Source: Rhyzopertha dominica
Lineage: Eukaryota > Arthropoda > Insecta > Coleoptera > Bostrichidae
DNA length: 64,000 nucleotides
Assembly: GCA_025024175.1 (NCBI GenBank)
Contig: QCXZ01000001.1
Location: forward strand, 3,782,001-3,846,000
Reading direction: 5' to 3'
Part shown: piece by piece, positions 11,539 through 21,725 of the stretch
How positions within the stretch are numbered: the first letter of the stretch is position 1
Layout: the number at the start of each line of letters is the position of its first letter
Program-made: the position numbers and the translations under genes
Notes under the pieces: generated by a model
The model's database searches: none
What the model was told of the DNA's origin: nothing
Seen by the model: only the letters and a program-made list of their open reading frames with translations

Positions 11539-12871
11539 CAGGGTTATTCGCATAAGCACCGACACAGAGCAGGGGCATGTAGGGGAGTCCAAAATATTGT
11601 GATTTAACGCCACTTACCTAAATACTAAGTTACAACCCTGAGAAGTTACAGGCCTTTAAAGTGAGGTTTCAAATTTCGGCAAAAAAATCAAAATCTCACT
11701 TATACTTGTACTCAGAAAAACCAAATTTGGTGCACGTTATGAGTATACCAAGAGCATGACAGTAATTAGAGTTCAATTGGAGCATTTGAAGGGGTTGATA
11801 AGGGATGATGGACCCTTAAAATGTGACTGAATTTTTTATTTTATGGGGAATACCCAAAACTTTTTTTTACTCATGTTATTTTGGAAAAAATCATATTGTT
11901 TTCAAGAAAAACCTGAATAACTAAAAACATCTATTGTAGCTATTATTTAAAATTATCAAAAATTCAAACAATGCAATGGCTATGAAATTAAACGTCAGAC
12001 TTGACAATCGGGTTAAAAGTTGAAATAAGAATACTTTAATAGAACTAATGTTTCTCTATGAGGGTAATCAACATTTGTTCTAATCGCGATTAGGATATAT
12101 TCTCCAATACTAACAGCATGTCAACTTGTTCGTTAAATGAAAACTTCCAGGCCATTTTCACAACACTAAATTAATTTAGTGTTCAATTCACCTGTCTGTC
12201 AAGTCTGACGTCTAATTTCATAGCCATCCTTTGAAGTTTTGATAATTTATTATAACTTCTCAGGTAAGTGGCATTAAATGACAATATTTTGCACTCCCCT
12301 ACATGCCCTTGCTCTGTGTCGGTGCTAAGGTTGCCAGATCTACCGTTTTTTTAAGTAATCTACCGTACTACCGCATTTTCCTGAAAATCTACCGTAATTG
12401 TGTGATAATGTACCTTCGAAGTTTTTATATTTGGTATAATGTTGAAGGTAAATACAGAATCAGAGTAGATGATCAACTTGGCACCGCGTTAAATATAGCG
12501 TGTAGCCGTATTTCGCTTTTGTAGAGATAACCGTATGTCTCGTATATTTACGAGTTACTGTTTACCTATAAAAGGAGCCAAATTAGAGATGGGTGATATT
12601 TATCGATCTTTGACAAACATCGATGCAAGACATTTTTGGAAACATCGGATATACATGAAGCATAATATAGTAACATGTCTATGTATTCTCGACTTTTTAC
12701 ACAAAAATATGTAATATTCCTGATATCACCGTTAACATGAAAGGTAATTGACGATGGTAACATCGATGGTCAGTATTCTACCTTAATCTCCTACATTTTT
12801 TTAAAACTTTCTACCATAATTCAGCATAAGTTATCTGGCAACATTGGTCGGTGCTTATGCGAATCACCCTG
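11539..12871. mobile_element. MITE with 25 bp terminal inverted repeats and TA target duplication
   Basis: The ends at 11539-11563 and 12847-12871 are inverted repeats with 24 of 25 matches, beginning CAGGGT and including TTCGCATAAGCACCGAC. TA flanks both sides (11537-11538 and 12872-12873), the duplication typical of Tc1/mariner-type insertions. Long subterminal arms also pair (11555-11650 with about 12246-12325; 11955-12010 with 12193-12250). A perfect 14 bp palindrome, CTAATCGCGATTAG, sits in the middle at 12080-12093. No transposase is present, so it is non-autonomous. It contains a nested element near its right end. Confidence 0.8.
12327..12846. mobile_element. Second MITE nested in the first, 9 bp flanking repeat
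   Basis: GTTGCCAGAT near the left end and ATCTGGCAAC near the right end form short terminal inverted repeats. The direct repeat GTCGGTGCT occurs at 12318-12326 and again at 12847-12855, matching a 9 bp target duplication inside the right terminal repeat of the outer MITE. Nine-base duplications are typical of Mutator-like transposons. The family assignment is inference only. No coding sequence seen. Confidence 0.5.
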
Positions 12872-13066
12872 TATGATTACGTGCTTATTGTGGGGCATGT
12901 TTGTACATCAGAAATCGGGGTTGTTTACATCTGGTCACGTGATGGACATGCCCTATTATGCCTGCTAATAATGTTTGTCCCATAAATAGTTACGGCACAG
13001 GCCTATACAATTTTTCTGTTCTTTACAGTTCGAAGTGACCAACTGGACGTAGCAAGCCCACAGCCT

Positions 13067-15169
13067 TCAGAGGAGGTTAGGTTGTAAACTGGAGGGGTTT
13101 AAAACATGATGCAAGAGACAACAAGCTTTGGTTATGTGCAACTTCATATATTGTGAGACTAAAGGTAAGAGGTGTATGTTAATGATATAATTCTATAAAA
13201 GAAATTATCAGTTTTAAGATTTTACACGTTACAATCATACTTACGTATCAAAGGCGATCTGAGGTCGATTTCGTTGCGGTAAAAGGTGTTTGTTCCTTTA
13301 ATGGCAACATTCCTGCAGGCAAAAAAGTATGTTAAAAAAATTCAGTCAGATGTTGAGTGGTATGAATAGAAAAAATGTTGTTTAGTATAAAATATCAAAT
13401 TGCCAAACCACATTCTAACAATGAAGACTTAAAGTTTTTTGTAATCTAATGGAAAAATATTGTTAAAACAATTTTATCCAATAGCATAGGTTAGAGGAGA
13501 ATAAAAAACATTTAAATGTTTGTATATAGTTGTGGTAGCAGTAATTTTAAGAATAACTTGAGTATCTGTGTCATATTTCAATGTTTTCCGTCTTCGTTAT
13601 GCACATCAATAAGTATTATTTATACTATCGACTATATCTACACACAATACATCAGGCAGTCTCATTAAGCAATAGCTATTTTTAAATACCATATTTGTTT
13701 GAAGAAATCTAATAATGTTATTACCATTTATCCAAGTTATTTAACAATCGCTAGTCCATCATGATTTTCGATTCCAACCATAATGATTCACCCTTTACGG
13801 ACAGAATTTAGAAAAAAATCTATTATCTTCTCAGTCAAGCAAACGGTGGGTTCGCATTTGCTTTTTGATGTCACTTCCATTTTGTGAATTGAGGTAAAAG
13901 TAGGAGATCCTAAATTAAGTTAACAGCTACACGTTGCAAGTTTTATTCGAATTTTCTAAATCTAAAACTTGTGAATTTATTGTGCTGTTATATATTTATG
14001 GACTTACTCAGCATTTAAAGGCAATAACAGACGATTGTTATCATGCTCTCTGTCAACATTTTCTGTCAGAGTTCTTTGCACTGTTTTGTCATTTTTAGCA
14101 ATGCTACTCATTATTATGGCAGATGTCAACAACACAGACAAATACGTCATGCACATCAGAATACAATAAACAAAGACGAAGCCATATTTACATTCAACAC
14201 ATTGTGCATCTATAGGTATTTCTTTTTGCCAACTATGTAAAAGACTATACCCCATAAACTACTAGAGTAAAAGCTTGTACTAAGAATATATACTCATTAT
14301 TGAAGTATTTGATGAGCTTTTTTTTGGGTAATTGAACTTACATGATTGTACTCCACTACATGTTATCCAATGCTTCTGCTTTTCTTTCTGCATTCGTTGT
14401 TTTGTCATCCATTCTGCAGATTCCACTGTAAAAAAAGTTGAACTTGTCAAAATTAAACAAAGTAATGAAACATTTGACAACCAAGATTAACAATCTTGAA
14501 TTACTTCCAAAGCAAATTATTATCGACGCTTACAAACGCCATTTTGAAGCTTATATGCTTATAATAGCTCACAAGACTGCAGCATATATTATAGTTCTTG
14601 ATTCTTAAATTTTGCATAAGCAATAAGTAGTTTTCGCGAAAAAAAAACAAATAAGCTAATATAAAACAGATTACTCACTGGTTTCTATCGCTGAACTATT
14701 TTTACCTAATTAATAGAGTTCAGTGGCCTTCACACAAAAACAATACCAGAGAAAAGGCTAGTAAGAGTAAAAATTATCATTCGGTAAGCTTTCAGATACC
14801 ATATATAGGTATTTCCTATCGTATCTTTTACTGCATCTCGCCAAATACTTAGAATTCTTAGGAGTAGATAACATATTGTGACGTCACAAAAAAATGCTGC
14901 TCGCCAACGCATCATAATGCAAGAATTGCCTGTCCCTTTCAAAAATTACAAGCGTACCTGATGTTTCCCCACGTGGTCTGGCGGTCCTTTTCTCTTTTCC
15001 ACATAATTTTCTTCGATATAAATGGAAAAATCGGCGGATTTTCGGCACTGTTACACTGTTTCACGGACTTACTACGCGGCAAACGCGCTTTCCCATAAAA
15101 CATATACAGCGATGCCAGACGAGTAGTAGGAAAAATCTCGAGGCGTTGTTGCCAAACAACTAAAACCAA
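13067..15169 (-). CDS. Spliced gene for an unrecognised one-pass membrane protein (predicted)
   Basis: Predicted minus-strand exons with matching phases: 5' exon ending at 14958 (donor CAG/GTACGC), 27 bp microexon 14679-14705, exon 14342-14425, exon 14008-14209, exon 13245-13312, and a last exon 13158 down to a stop at 13067-13069. The first in-frame ATG is split by an intron (A at 14679, TG at 14425-14424), giving about 148 residues. The N-terminus is basic (KQRMQKEKQK). A Cys-rich stretch (C23, C32, C35) precedes a membrane segment at about residues 39-62 (FVFVYCILMCMTYLSVLLTS). A polar tail follows (RLLLPLNA, then NTFYRNEIDLRSPL). The acceptor before 14209 is weak and the last exon is the least certain, because its acceptor is not kept in copy 1. 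No family was recognised. Confidence 0.45.
14876..14889. promoter_or_regulatory. Perfect CRE-type palindrome
   Basis: TTGTGACGTCACAA is a perfect 14 bp palindrome containing TGACGTCA, the full consensus site for CREB/ATF bZIP factors. It lies within the first predicted intron of the minus-strand membrane-protein gene, under 100 bases from its putative 5' exon, where a regulatory role is plausible. No functional evidence is available from sequence alone. Confidence 0.35.
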
Positions 15170-16531
15170 CTAAAATTCTTCAAATATTCACCTAACCCAT
15201 ATTCGCAGAAAAGTTCAAGTCATTTTCAACATGAAAGTCCATCTTTACGTAAAGAAATGGCAATTTTTCCACACATTATGAAATTATATTGGTGGGTTGT
15301 TTTATTGATACATGATCAGACATGTGGATCCAAAAATTTTTAAAGCTTTGAAAAAAATCTGAATAGTTTACATTACAAATTATCCAATTTTGGGCCTCCG
15401 TCGCATAATTCTTTAAATTTTACATATAAACGCGGAAATTTCCTTTTTCTTGTAAATGCTTTGAAACTCCCTAGAACTAGGAATTATTCCAGAGTATGGC
15501 AATGCTGTTTATGGGAGCTGATCGATGGTGCAACGTCAGTGCCATCAGGCGACTGTTCAGCGAACCGTTGGTTGAGCTCTGTACCCATAGCTTTTATGTT
15601 CGTAGGTTGAATGTTTCGTCACTATTAATTCAAATTACTCAGCCTACTATCTAGGCAACCGGCGATTCAGATTAAGTGGAGAATGTAGAAATGTAGAATA
15701 AATAATCAATATTTGCCGTTTGTATTTTCAATCTTTTTTTTTGTATTTAAACGGTTGGGTTAATAAATTATTTTGAGAAAGATCCCTCAATTTGATAAAC
15801 TGATTATGATTTTATGAAAAGTAACGGATAGTATGTAGTATGTTCCCATTTATCTCTTGATTTTGGACTTTGTAATATTTCTCAGTTTTTTAAATCTCAA
15901 CACGTTGGCGATTTTATTTTATTTGGCAACAATTTAAAAGCTGAGTTTGTGAAAACAATATTTTTAATAAATAGTTACTCAAACTCAAAATAAAAATAGA
16001 AGAAGAATCATTATTCAATTAACCCCTCACCCATATCTGCACACAATTCTACTCTAAAACAAAGCTTTCTTTGAATTTTTTCGACAAACAATAATATAAC
16101 ATCTCTCATTATTAGATAGATATTAGATTATTAGTTTGAAGTCAACATTTTATAAAATTTTACCACTGTAAACTGTTAAAATTAAGTCCAAAATCAAGAG
16201 AAAAATGAACGAGCCAAAATAATGAATACATGTAACAAAATATGCAATTTTTTTATAAAAACATACAAATTGATAAAAATTTATTAAACAAAGGACGAAA
16301 AAATTTTGAATGTGAAAAGGGGAGATATGTAAATACCATAAATATTGTTTCAGATAATCAACAAGTAATACTCTACCCCTTTTCCAAAAATATTAACAGT
16401 GTCAAAAATTACAAGTTCCTCATTAATAATTTTCATCATTATTGTGATATTTTTATTTTATAAAAATTTTACTGCTTAATGTTTGATGATTAAGCATACA
16501 TAATTTATTGTATGCAGTCTTTTTTTGTAGG
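15170..16531. other. AT-rich stretch without recognisable features
   Basis: No supported gene, RNA or repeat was found here. The only frame above 70 codons (16242-16463, plus) is lysine- and asparagine-rich low-complexity translation with no recognisable motif, and is best explained by base composition. Confidence 0.5.
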
Positions 16532-18697
16532 ATTGCGAAGGGGACAAGCATTAGATGGAGATTATGCTGGAGCAGTCAATTTGAACACATCCCTCAGCTT
16601 CAACCGGCGAGCAAGAAGATACTTACAGTGCCTTTAAAAATATCTGGTGCTAGGTGATTTATTGTGTTTGTATATTATGTAGTAAGTGCAAGTGAATGTG
16701 CAAGGTGCTGTTCCGTGAATTAGAATCATCCGGTGATGAAGTGGAAATATTTAAACAGAAGACACTACTCCCAGGGAATTACGGAGGGGACAAGCATTAG
16801 ATGGAGATTATGCTGAAGCAGTCAATTTGAACACATCCTTCAGCTTCAACCGGCAAGAAAGAAGGTACTTACAGTGCCTTTAAAAATATCTGGTGCTAGG
16901 TGATTTATTGTGTTTGTATATTATGTAGTGAGTGCAAGTGAATGTGCAAGGTGCTGTTCCGTGAATTAGAATCTTCCGGTGATGAAGTGGAAATATTTAA
17001 ACAGAAGACACTACTCCCAGGGAATTACGGAGGGGACAAGCATTAGATGGAGATTATGCTGAAGCATTCAATTTGAATACATCCCTTGGTTTCAACCGGC
17101 AAGAAAGAAGATACTTACAGTGCCTTTAAAAAAATCTGGTGCTAGGTGATTTATTGTGTTTGTATATTATGTAGTGAGTGCAAGTGAATGTGCAAGGTGC
17201 TGTTCCGTGAATTAGAATCTTCCGGTGATGAAGTGGAAATATTTAAACAGAAGACACTACTCCCAGGGAATTACGGAGGGGACAAGCATTAGATGGAGAT
17301 TATGCTGAAGCATTCAATTTGAATACATCCCTTGGTTTCAACCGGCAAGAAAGAAGATACTTACAGTGCCTTTAAAAAAATCTGGTGCTAGGTGATTTAT
17401 TGTGTTTGTATATTATGTAGTGAGTGCAAGTGAATGTGCAAGGTGCTGTTCCGTGAATTAGAATCTTCCGGTGATGAAGTGGAAATATTTAAACAGAAGA
17501 CACTACTCCCAGGGAATTACGGAGGGGACAAGCATTAGATGGAGATTATGCTGAAGCAGTCAATTTGAACACATCCTTCAGCTTCAACCGGCAAGAAAGA
17601 AGGTACTTACAGTGCCTTTAAAAATATCTGGTGCTAGGTGATTTATTGTGTTTGTATATTATGTAGTGAGTGCAAGTGAATGTGCAAGGTGCTGTTCCGT
17701 GAATTAGAATCTTCCGGTGATGAAGTGGAAATATTTAAACAGAAGACACTACTCCCAGGGAATTACGGAGGGGACAAGCATTAGATGGAGATTATGCTGA
17801 AGCATTCAATTTGAATACATCCCTTGGTTTCAACCGGCAAGAAAGAAGATACTTACAGTGCCTTTAAAAAAAATCTGGTGCTAGGTGATTTATTGTGTTT
17901 GTATATTATGTAGTGAGTGCAAGTGAATGTGCAAGGTGCTGTTCCGTGAATTAGAATCATCCGGTGATGAAGTGGAAATATTTAAACAGAAGACACTACT
18001 CCCAGGGAATTACGGAGGGGACAAGCATTAGATGGAGATTATGGTGAAGCATTCAATTTGAATACATCCCTTGGCTTCAACTGGCAAGAAAGAAGATACT
18101 TACAGTGCCTTTAAAAAAATCTGGTGCTAGGTGATTTATTGTGTTTGTATATTATGTAGTGAGTGCAAGTGAATGTGCAAGGTGCTGTTTCGTGAATTAG
18201 AATCATCCGGTGATGAAGTGGAAATATTTAAACAGAAGACACTACTCCCAGGGAATTANGGAGGGGACAAGCATTAGATGGAGATTATGCTGAAGCAGTC
18301 AATTTGAACACATCCTTCAGCTTCAACCGGCAAGAAAGAAGGTACTTACAGTGCCTTTAAAAATATCTGGTGCTAGGTGATTTATTGTGTTTGTATATTA
18401 TGTAGTGAGTGCAAGTGAATGTGCAAGGTGCTGTTCCGTGAATTAGCATCATCCGGTGATGAAGTGGAAATATTTAAACAGAAGACACTACTCCCAGGGA
18501 ATTACGGAGGGGACAACCATTAGATGGAGATTATGCTGAAGCATTCAATTTGAATACATCCCTTGGTTTCAACCGGCAAGAAAGAAGATACTTACAGTGC
18601 CTTTAAAAAAATCTGGTGCTAGGTGATTTATTGTGTTTGTATATTATGTAGTGAGTGCAAGTGAATGTGCAAGGTGCTGTTCCGTGAATTAGTGTTA
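16532..18697 (+). repeat. 245 bp satellite array 1 (about nine copies, trimeric higher-order pattern)
   Basis: The unit recurs every 243-248 bases; GGTGATGAAGTGGAAATATT recurs near 16731, 16977, 17222, 17468, 17715, 17963, 18210 and 18453. Two monomer types exist. Type A reads GAACACATCCTTCAGCTTC and AAAAATATCTGG; type B reads GAATACATCCCTTGGTTTC and AAAAAAATCTGG. From 16800 the order is A B B A B B A B, a three-monomer higher-order unit of about 741 bp. Each monomer carries the same blocks as the dispersed hairpin module but lacks the hairpins. Confidence 0.9.
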
Positions 18698-18714
18698 CTA
18701 TGTGTATTTTTACA

Positions 18715-18865
18715 GCTTTATCTGACCTGGACCAATCATTTAAAGTGACACATTTTTATGCTTTAAATGTTTTTTTTCTGTTACAGATTCATGTTTTTTA
18801 TATACAGTCAAGTACCACCTTTTCTATGAATATTTTTGCAAGTAACTAAAATGTTTTTCTTCCAG
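18715..18865 (+). other. Conserved exon-like segment upstream of exon unit A
   Basis: After an acceptor-like TATTTTTACAG the sequence can encode SDLDQSFKVTHFYALN. A second copy at 57441-57494 encodes GDLDQLFKVTHFYAVK and is followed there by GTTTTTTT. Conservation of this short frame in two units 39 kb apart suggests an old exon, but in this copy no donor follows closely. It lies between the satellite and the 5' leader of exon unit A. Confidence 0.3.
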
Positions 18866-19327
18866 CTTAATCGGTTTCGGTAGCAGACTACGGGGTCTGT
18901 TCGCGTTACTAGGTCGGTAGTGTTATCAGCAGATGCTGTTCACCTTAAAAATGAGAAGTTTAGTTAACGTTTCGTTACCGTTAGTGCGGGGTCCTTTTTT
19001 TGCTGCTAGCTTGTAAATATTAGTGACTCTCAAGTATCGCGTGTGGTTCTAAACTTAACTAATTCACTCGATTAAAATAAATAGTGATGGACTTTTATTT
19101 CTGGTGCACCGAGGGACAAGAGGATTACGAGTACAGCTACGTCATGTGGCCAAATACTGTAAGTTTCAATTTAAATTTTTATTAACTTATACTGTCTAGA
19201 CAATTTCTTGGATTTTACAACAAAAAAAAAACTGGCTTCGTATATTTAATTTCTCAACAGTCGTTCTCTTTTGTTACAGGAAGTCTTATCGTGGGGGGTA
19301 AGACTGCATGATGCAGTATTTGGCCAG
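18866..19327 (+). CDS. Two-exon unit A, intact short coding exons, product unrecognised
   Basis: A leader exon begins after TTTTTCTTCCAG (18866). An ATG at 19087, with an in-frame TAA just upstream, opens 24 codons up to 19158, containing CTEGQEDYEYSYVMWPNT, and ends at a GTAAGT donor. A 121 bp intron ends in TTTTGTTACAG. The second exon, 19280-19327, is 48 bases in phase 0 and encodes EVLSWGVRLHDAVFGQ before a GTGAGT donor, so coding should continue downstream. The next exon was not found. The peptide is acidic and aromatic, with no signal peptide or known domain. Three further plus-strand units exist at 41903, 58032 and 59603, with a partial at 57529. Confidence 0.45.
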
Positions 19328-19448
19328 GTGAGTGCTTTTCCTATGATTCCTTTTTGTTTGTAGTTTTAGTTGACTTTGCACATTTGGAATTTTCTTATTT
19401 CTGGAGGGTGGGAGAAGTGACAGTGAATTATTATAGTGTGAAATAAAA

Positions 19449-20155
19449 TATTTAGTGCTCTGTGGTGACTGTTTTTGTGTTAATACGTGATTTAGTGTGC
19501 TTTTTATGTGTAGTGAGTGCAAGTGTATGTGCAAAGTGCTCTCTTACGTGATTTATTATTATTCAGTGAAGAAGTGACATTTTTCAAAAAGAAGAGCCAG
19601 CTCCCAGGGAGGTACGGAGGAGACAAGCATCTACATGGGGATTATGCTGAAGCAGTCAACATGTTATAGAGGTATTCCGTTTGGATGGCAGACTACTGGA
19701 CAAGCTTTGTTCCCAATTATCTAATTCAACCCATCCTTTGGCTTCAACAAGATATGAAATTTGGCAAGGATCGCAATCTTCAAGATTAGAATTTAGTCGC
19801 ATTTTTTGGGAAGTTCCATTTTAGTTTGGATTGGGAGCTACCGTCTGCGGCGTGGTTGGGGCCGCAGATAGTTCCTCTTCACATGCGTGGAGGTCAGTGA
19901 AGAGGAACACACAAAGACGAAGTTATGGGCAAAGCGCTTAACGACAATTACAAGGAAGGATCACACATTTTTTTGGGAAGCTCCATTTTGGTGTACCGTG
20001 GACAACAACAAGTAACAATATTTTTAAACAGAATATACTACACCCAGGAATGTACTGAGAGGACAGCATCTCCAGGAGGTTATGCTGAAGCAGTCGATCT
20101 TAACACATCCCTTGGCTTCAACCGGCAGGAAAGAAGATAATTACAGTGTTCTTGA
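19449..20155 (+). repeat. Hairpin module copy M1 (reference copy)
   Basis: The dispersed module starts at TTTAGTGCTC and runs through a GTG-rich stretch (TGTAGTGAGTGCAAGTG), GAAGTGACATTTTTC, CTCCCAGGGAGGTACGGAGG, GATTATGCTGAAGCAGTCAA, GGATGGCAGACTACTGGACA and GGGAAGTTCC, then two adjacent hairpins. Hairpin 1 is 19843-19869 (GTCTGCGGC and GCCGCAGA arms). Hairpin 2 is 19871-19908 (GTTCCTCTTCAC and GTGAAGAGGAAC, 12 perfect pairs). After a longer tail it repeats TTATGCTGAAGCAGTCGA and ends in CTTCAACCGGCAGGAAAGAAG. No frame stays open across copies. Function unknown. Confidence 0.85.
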
Positions 20156-20800
20156 AAAATACCGCTGCAAATTGAATCAGTACTTCCAAATCTAATTGTC
20201 TAAATGACATTTGCGCTTTTATTTCTTATAATATACCATCAGTAATCAGGTTTTGAGCATTTCTTCGCTCTACACATTTTTTCTAAGGCAAACTGTTCTC
20301 ATGATATTAGCAAAAATATACAAATTTATAAAATCCGTTTTTAACTTAAAAAAATTGCAAAAGTGCTTTCCAATCACAAATTTGATTTTCTATAATACAA
20401 AAATTTTAAAAAATCGTATTGACGGGGTCCAAAATACGTTTTTGGGAACATTTCGAAAATGTAAAAATTCTGGAAAAAAACCCTTTTGAGAGAAATTTTA
20501 TTTCCTATCTGATGGTACTTTTTTTTAAATATATTTTTACCTAATATCTTCTAAACAGTTTGCTGCACCGAAAATTTATAAGGATGAATAATACTCGCAA
20601 TTATACTACTACTTTTAAGTTCATAGATTAAGTTTCGAAAGTTATCGCGTCCTCAAAGAAAACCATAGACACGCAGATAAGAAACTTTTTTGCTTTTTTT
20701 ACGTTTTCGACCATTTTAAAGCGATTGAGCAAATACAAATTTTAAAAAATTTTCGCGATACAGTACTTTCCATCCTTTGGATGTGGAAGTAATATTTAGT
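20155..20800 (+). mobile_element. AT-rich ~620 bp dispersed block, copy R1
   Basis: The block begins ACCGCTGCAAATTGAATCAG and ends in an imperfect hairpin (CTTCC-ATCC, GGAT-GTGGAAG) before GTAATATTTAGTGCTC. Other copies lie at 45415-46030 (same orientation, same site in the module) and 39533-40195 (inverted, different site). Presence in two sites and both orientations suggests mobility. There are no clear terminal inverted repeats and no coding capacity. Confidence 0.6.
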
Positions 20801-21178
20801 GCTCGGTAGTGGTTGTTTTTGTGTTAAATTTAAAAAGAAGAGATCACTTCCAGGGAAGCACTGAGGGGGCAAGCAACCTACATGGAGATTATGCTGAAGC
20901 AGGCAACATGTTATAGAGGTTTGGATGACAGACTACTGGAGAAGCTTTGTTACTAATTTTGTGGTGACTATCTAATTCAACCCATCGTTTGGCGTCAACA
21001 AGATATGAAATCTGGCAAGGATCGCAATTTTAAAGATTAGAGTTTAGTAACATTTTAGGGAAGCTCCATTTTGGTTTGGATTGGGGGCTACCGCCTGCGG
21101 CGTGGTTGGGGCCGCAGACAGTTCCTCTTCACATGCATGGAGATCAGTGAAGAGGAACGTTGAAAGTACCTATCGAAC
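20800..21178 (+). repeat. Hairpin module copy M2
   Basis: Copy of the module with hairpin 1 at 21093-21119 (one mismatch, GCCTGCGGC) and a perfect hairpin 2 at 21121-21158. The GTG-rich middle part is deleted. It is followed directly by M3. Confidence 0.8.
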
Positions 21179-21189
21179 ACGCAAAAACG

Positions 21190-21725
21190 AAGTTTTAGTG
21201 CTCCGTGGTGATTGTTTTTGTGTTAATACGTGATTTAGTGTGTTTTTTATGTGTAGTGAGTGCAAGTGAATGTGCAAGGTGGTTTATTATTATTCAGTGA
21301 AGAAGTGACATTTTTTAAATAGAAGAGACTGCTCCCAGGGAGGTACGGAGGGGACAAGCATCTACATGCGGATTATGCTGAAGCAGTCAACNTCTTATTG
21401 AGGTATTCCGTTTGGATGGCAGACTACTGGACAAGCTTTGTTCCCAATTATCTAATTCAACCCATCCTTTGGCTTCAACGAGATACGAAATTTGGCAAGG
21501 ATCGCAATCTTCAAGATTAGAGTTTAGTCACATTTTAGGGAAGCTCCATTTTGGTTTGGATTGGGGGCTACCGTCTGCGGCGTGGTTGGGGCCGCAGACA
21601 ATTCCTCTTCACATGCCTGGAGGTCAGTGAAGAGGAACGTGGAAAGTACCTGTTGAACACACAAAAACGAAGTTATGGGCAAAGCGCTTAACGACAATTA
21701 CATGGAAGAATCACAAAATTTTGGG
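21190..21725 (+). repeat. Hairpin module copy M3, leading into retroelement sequence
   Basis: Copy with hairpins at 21573-21599 and 21602-21638. After the hairpins it continues into the AATCGGGACCGCATAG sequence that marks the start of the gag-derived region, as also at 40795, 46490 and 50836. The module therefore has a fixed junction with retroelement sequence. A 72-codon frame here (21412-21630) is broken in other copies. Confidence 0.8.

Larger units (their letters stand above)
4615..14350. repeat. Segmental tandem duplication, copy 2 (expanded by insertions)
   Basis: This is the second copy of the segment at 100-4540 in the same orientation. It is about twice as long because of a PLE fragment (5320-6215), a fold-back of PLE-tail sequence (8782-8996), a nested MITE pair (11539-12871), and unmatched stretches, notably 6480-7300, about 10930-11535 and about 13330-14300. 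The right part includes the 3' exons of the spliced membrane-protein gene. Sequence not covered by sub-features shows no recognisable gene. Confidence 0.8.

Noticed and set aside
16731..16752. Hammerhead-like GTGATGA, AGTG, GGAAA in the 245 bp monomer
   Set aside because: The required CUGANGA box is not met (G instead of C) and there is no stem II; in the dispersed modules the downstream GAAA is replaced by GACAA.
19328..19430. Third exon right after exon 2 of unit A (TTGTTTGTAG or GTTTTAG as acceptor)
   Set aside because: It would need an intron of about 35-45 bases, and the first option reads straight into TAG. Not convincing without transcript data.
21412..21630. 72-codon frame across the hairpin module (M3) as a small protein
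   Set aside because: Corresponding frames in other modules are stopped or shifted (for example TTTTAAAGATTAG in place of CTTCAAGATTAG). The hairpin arms explain the conservation better.
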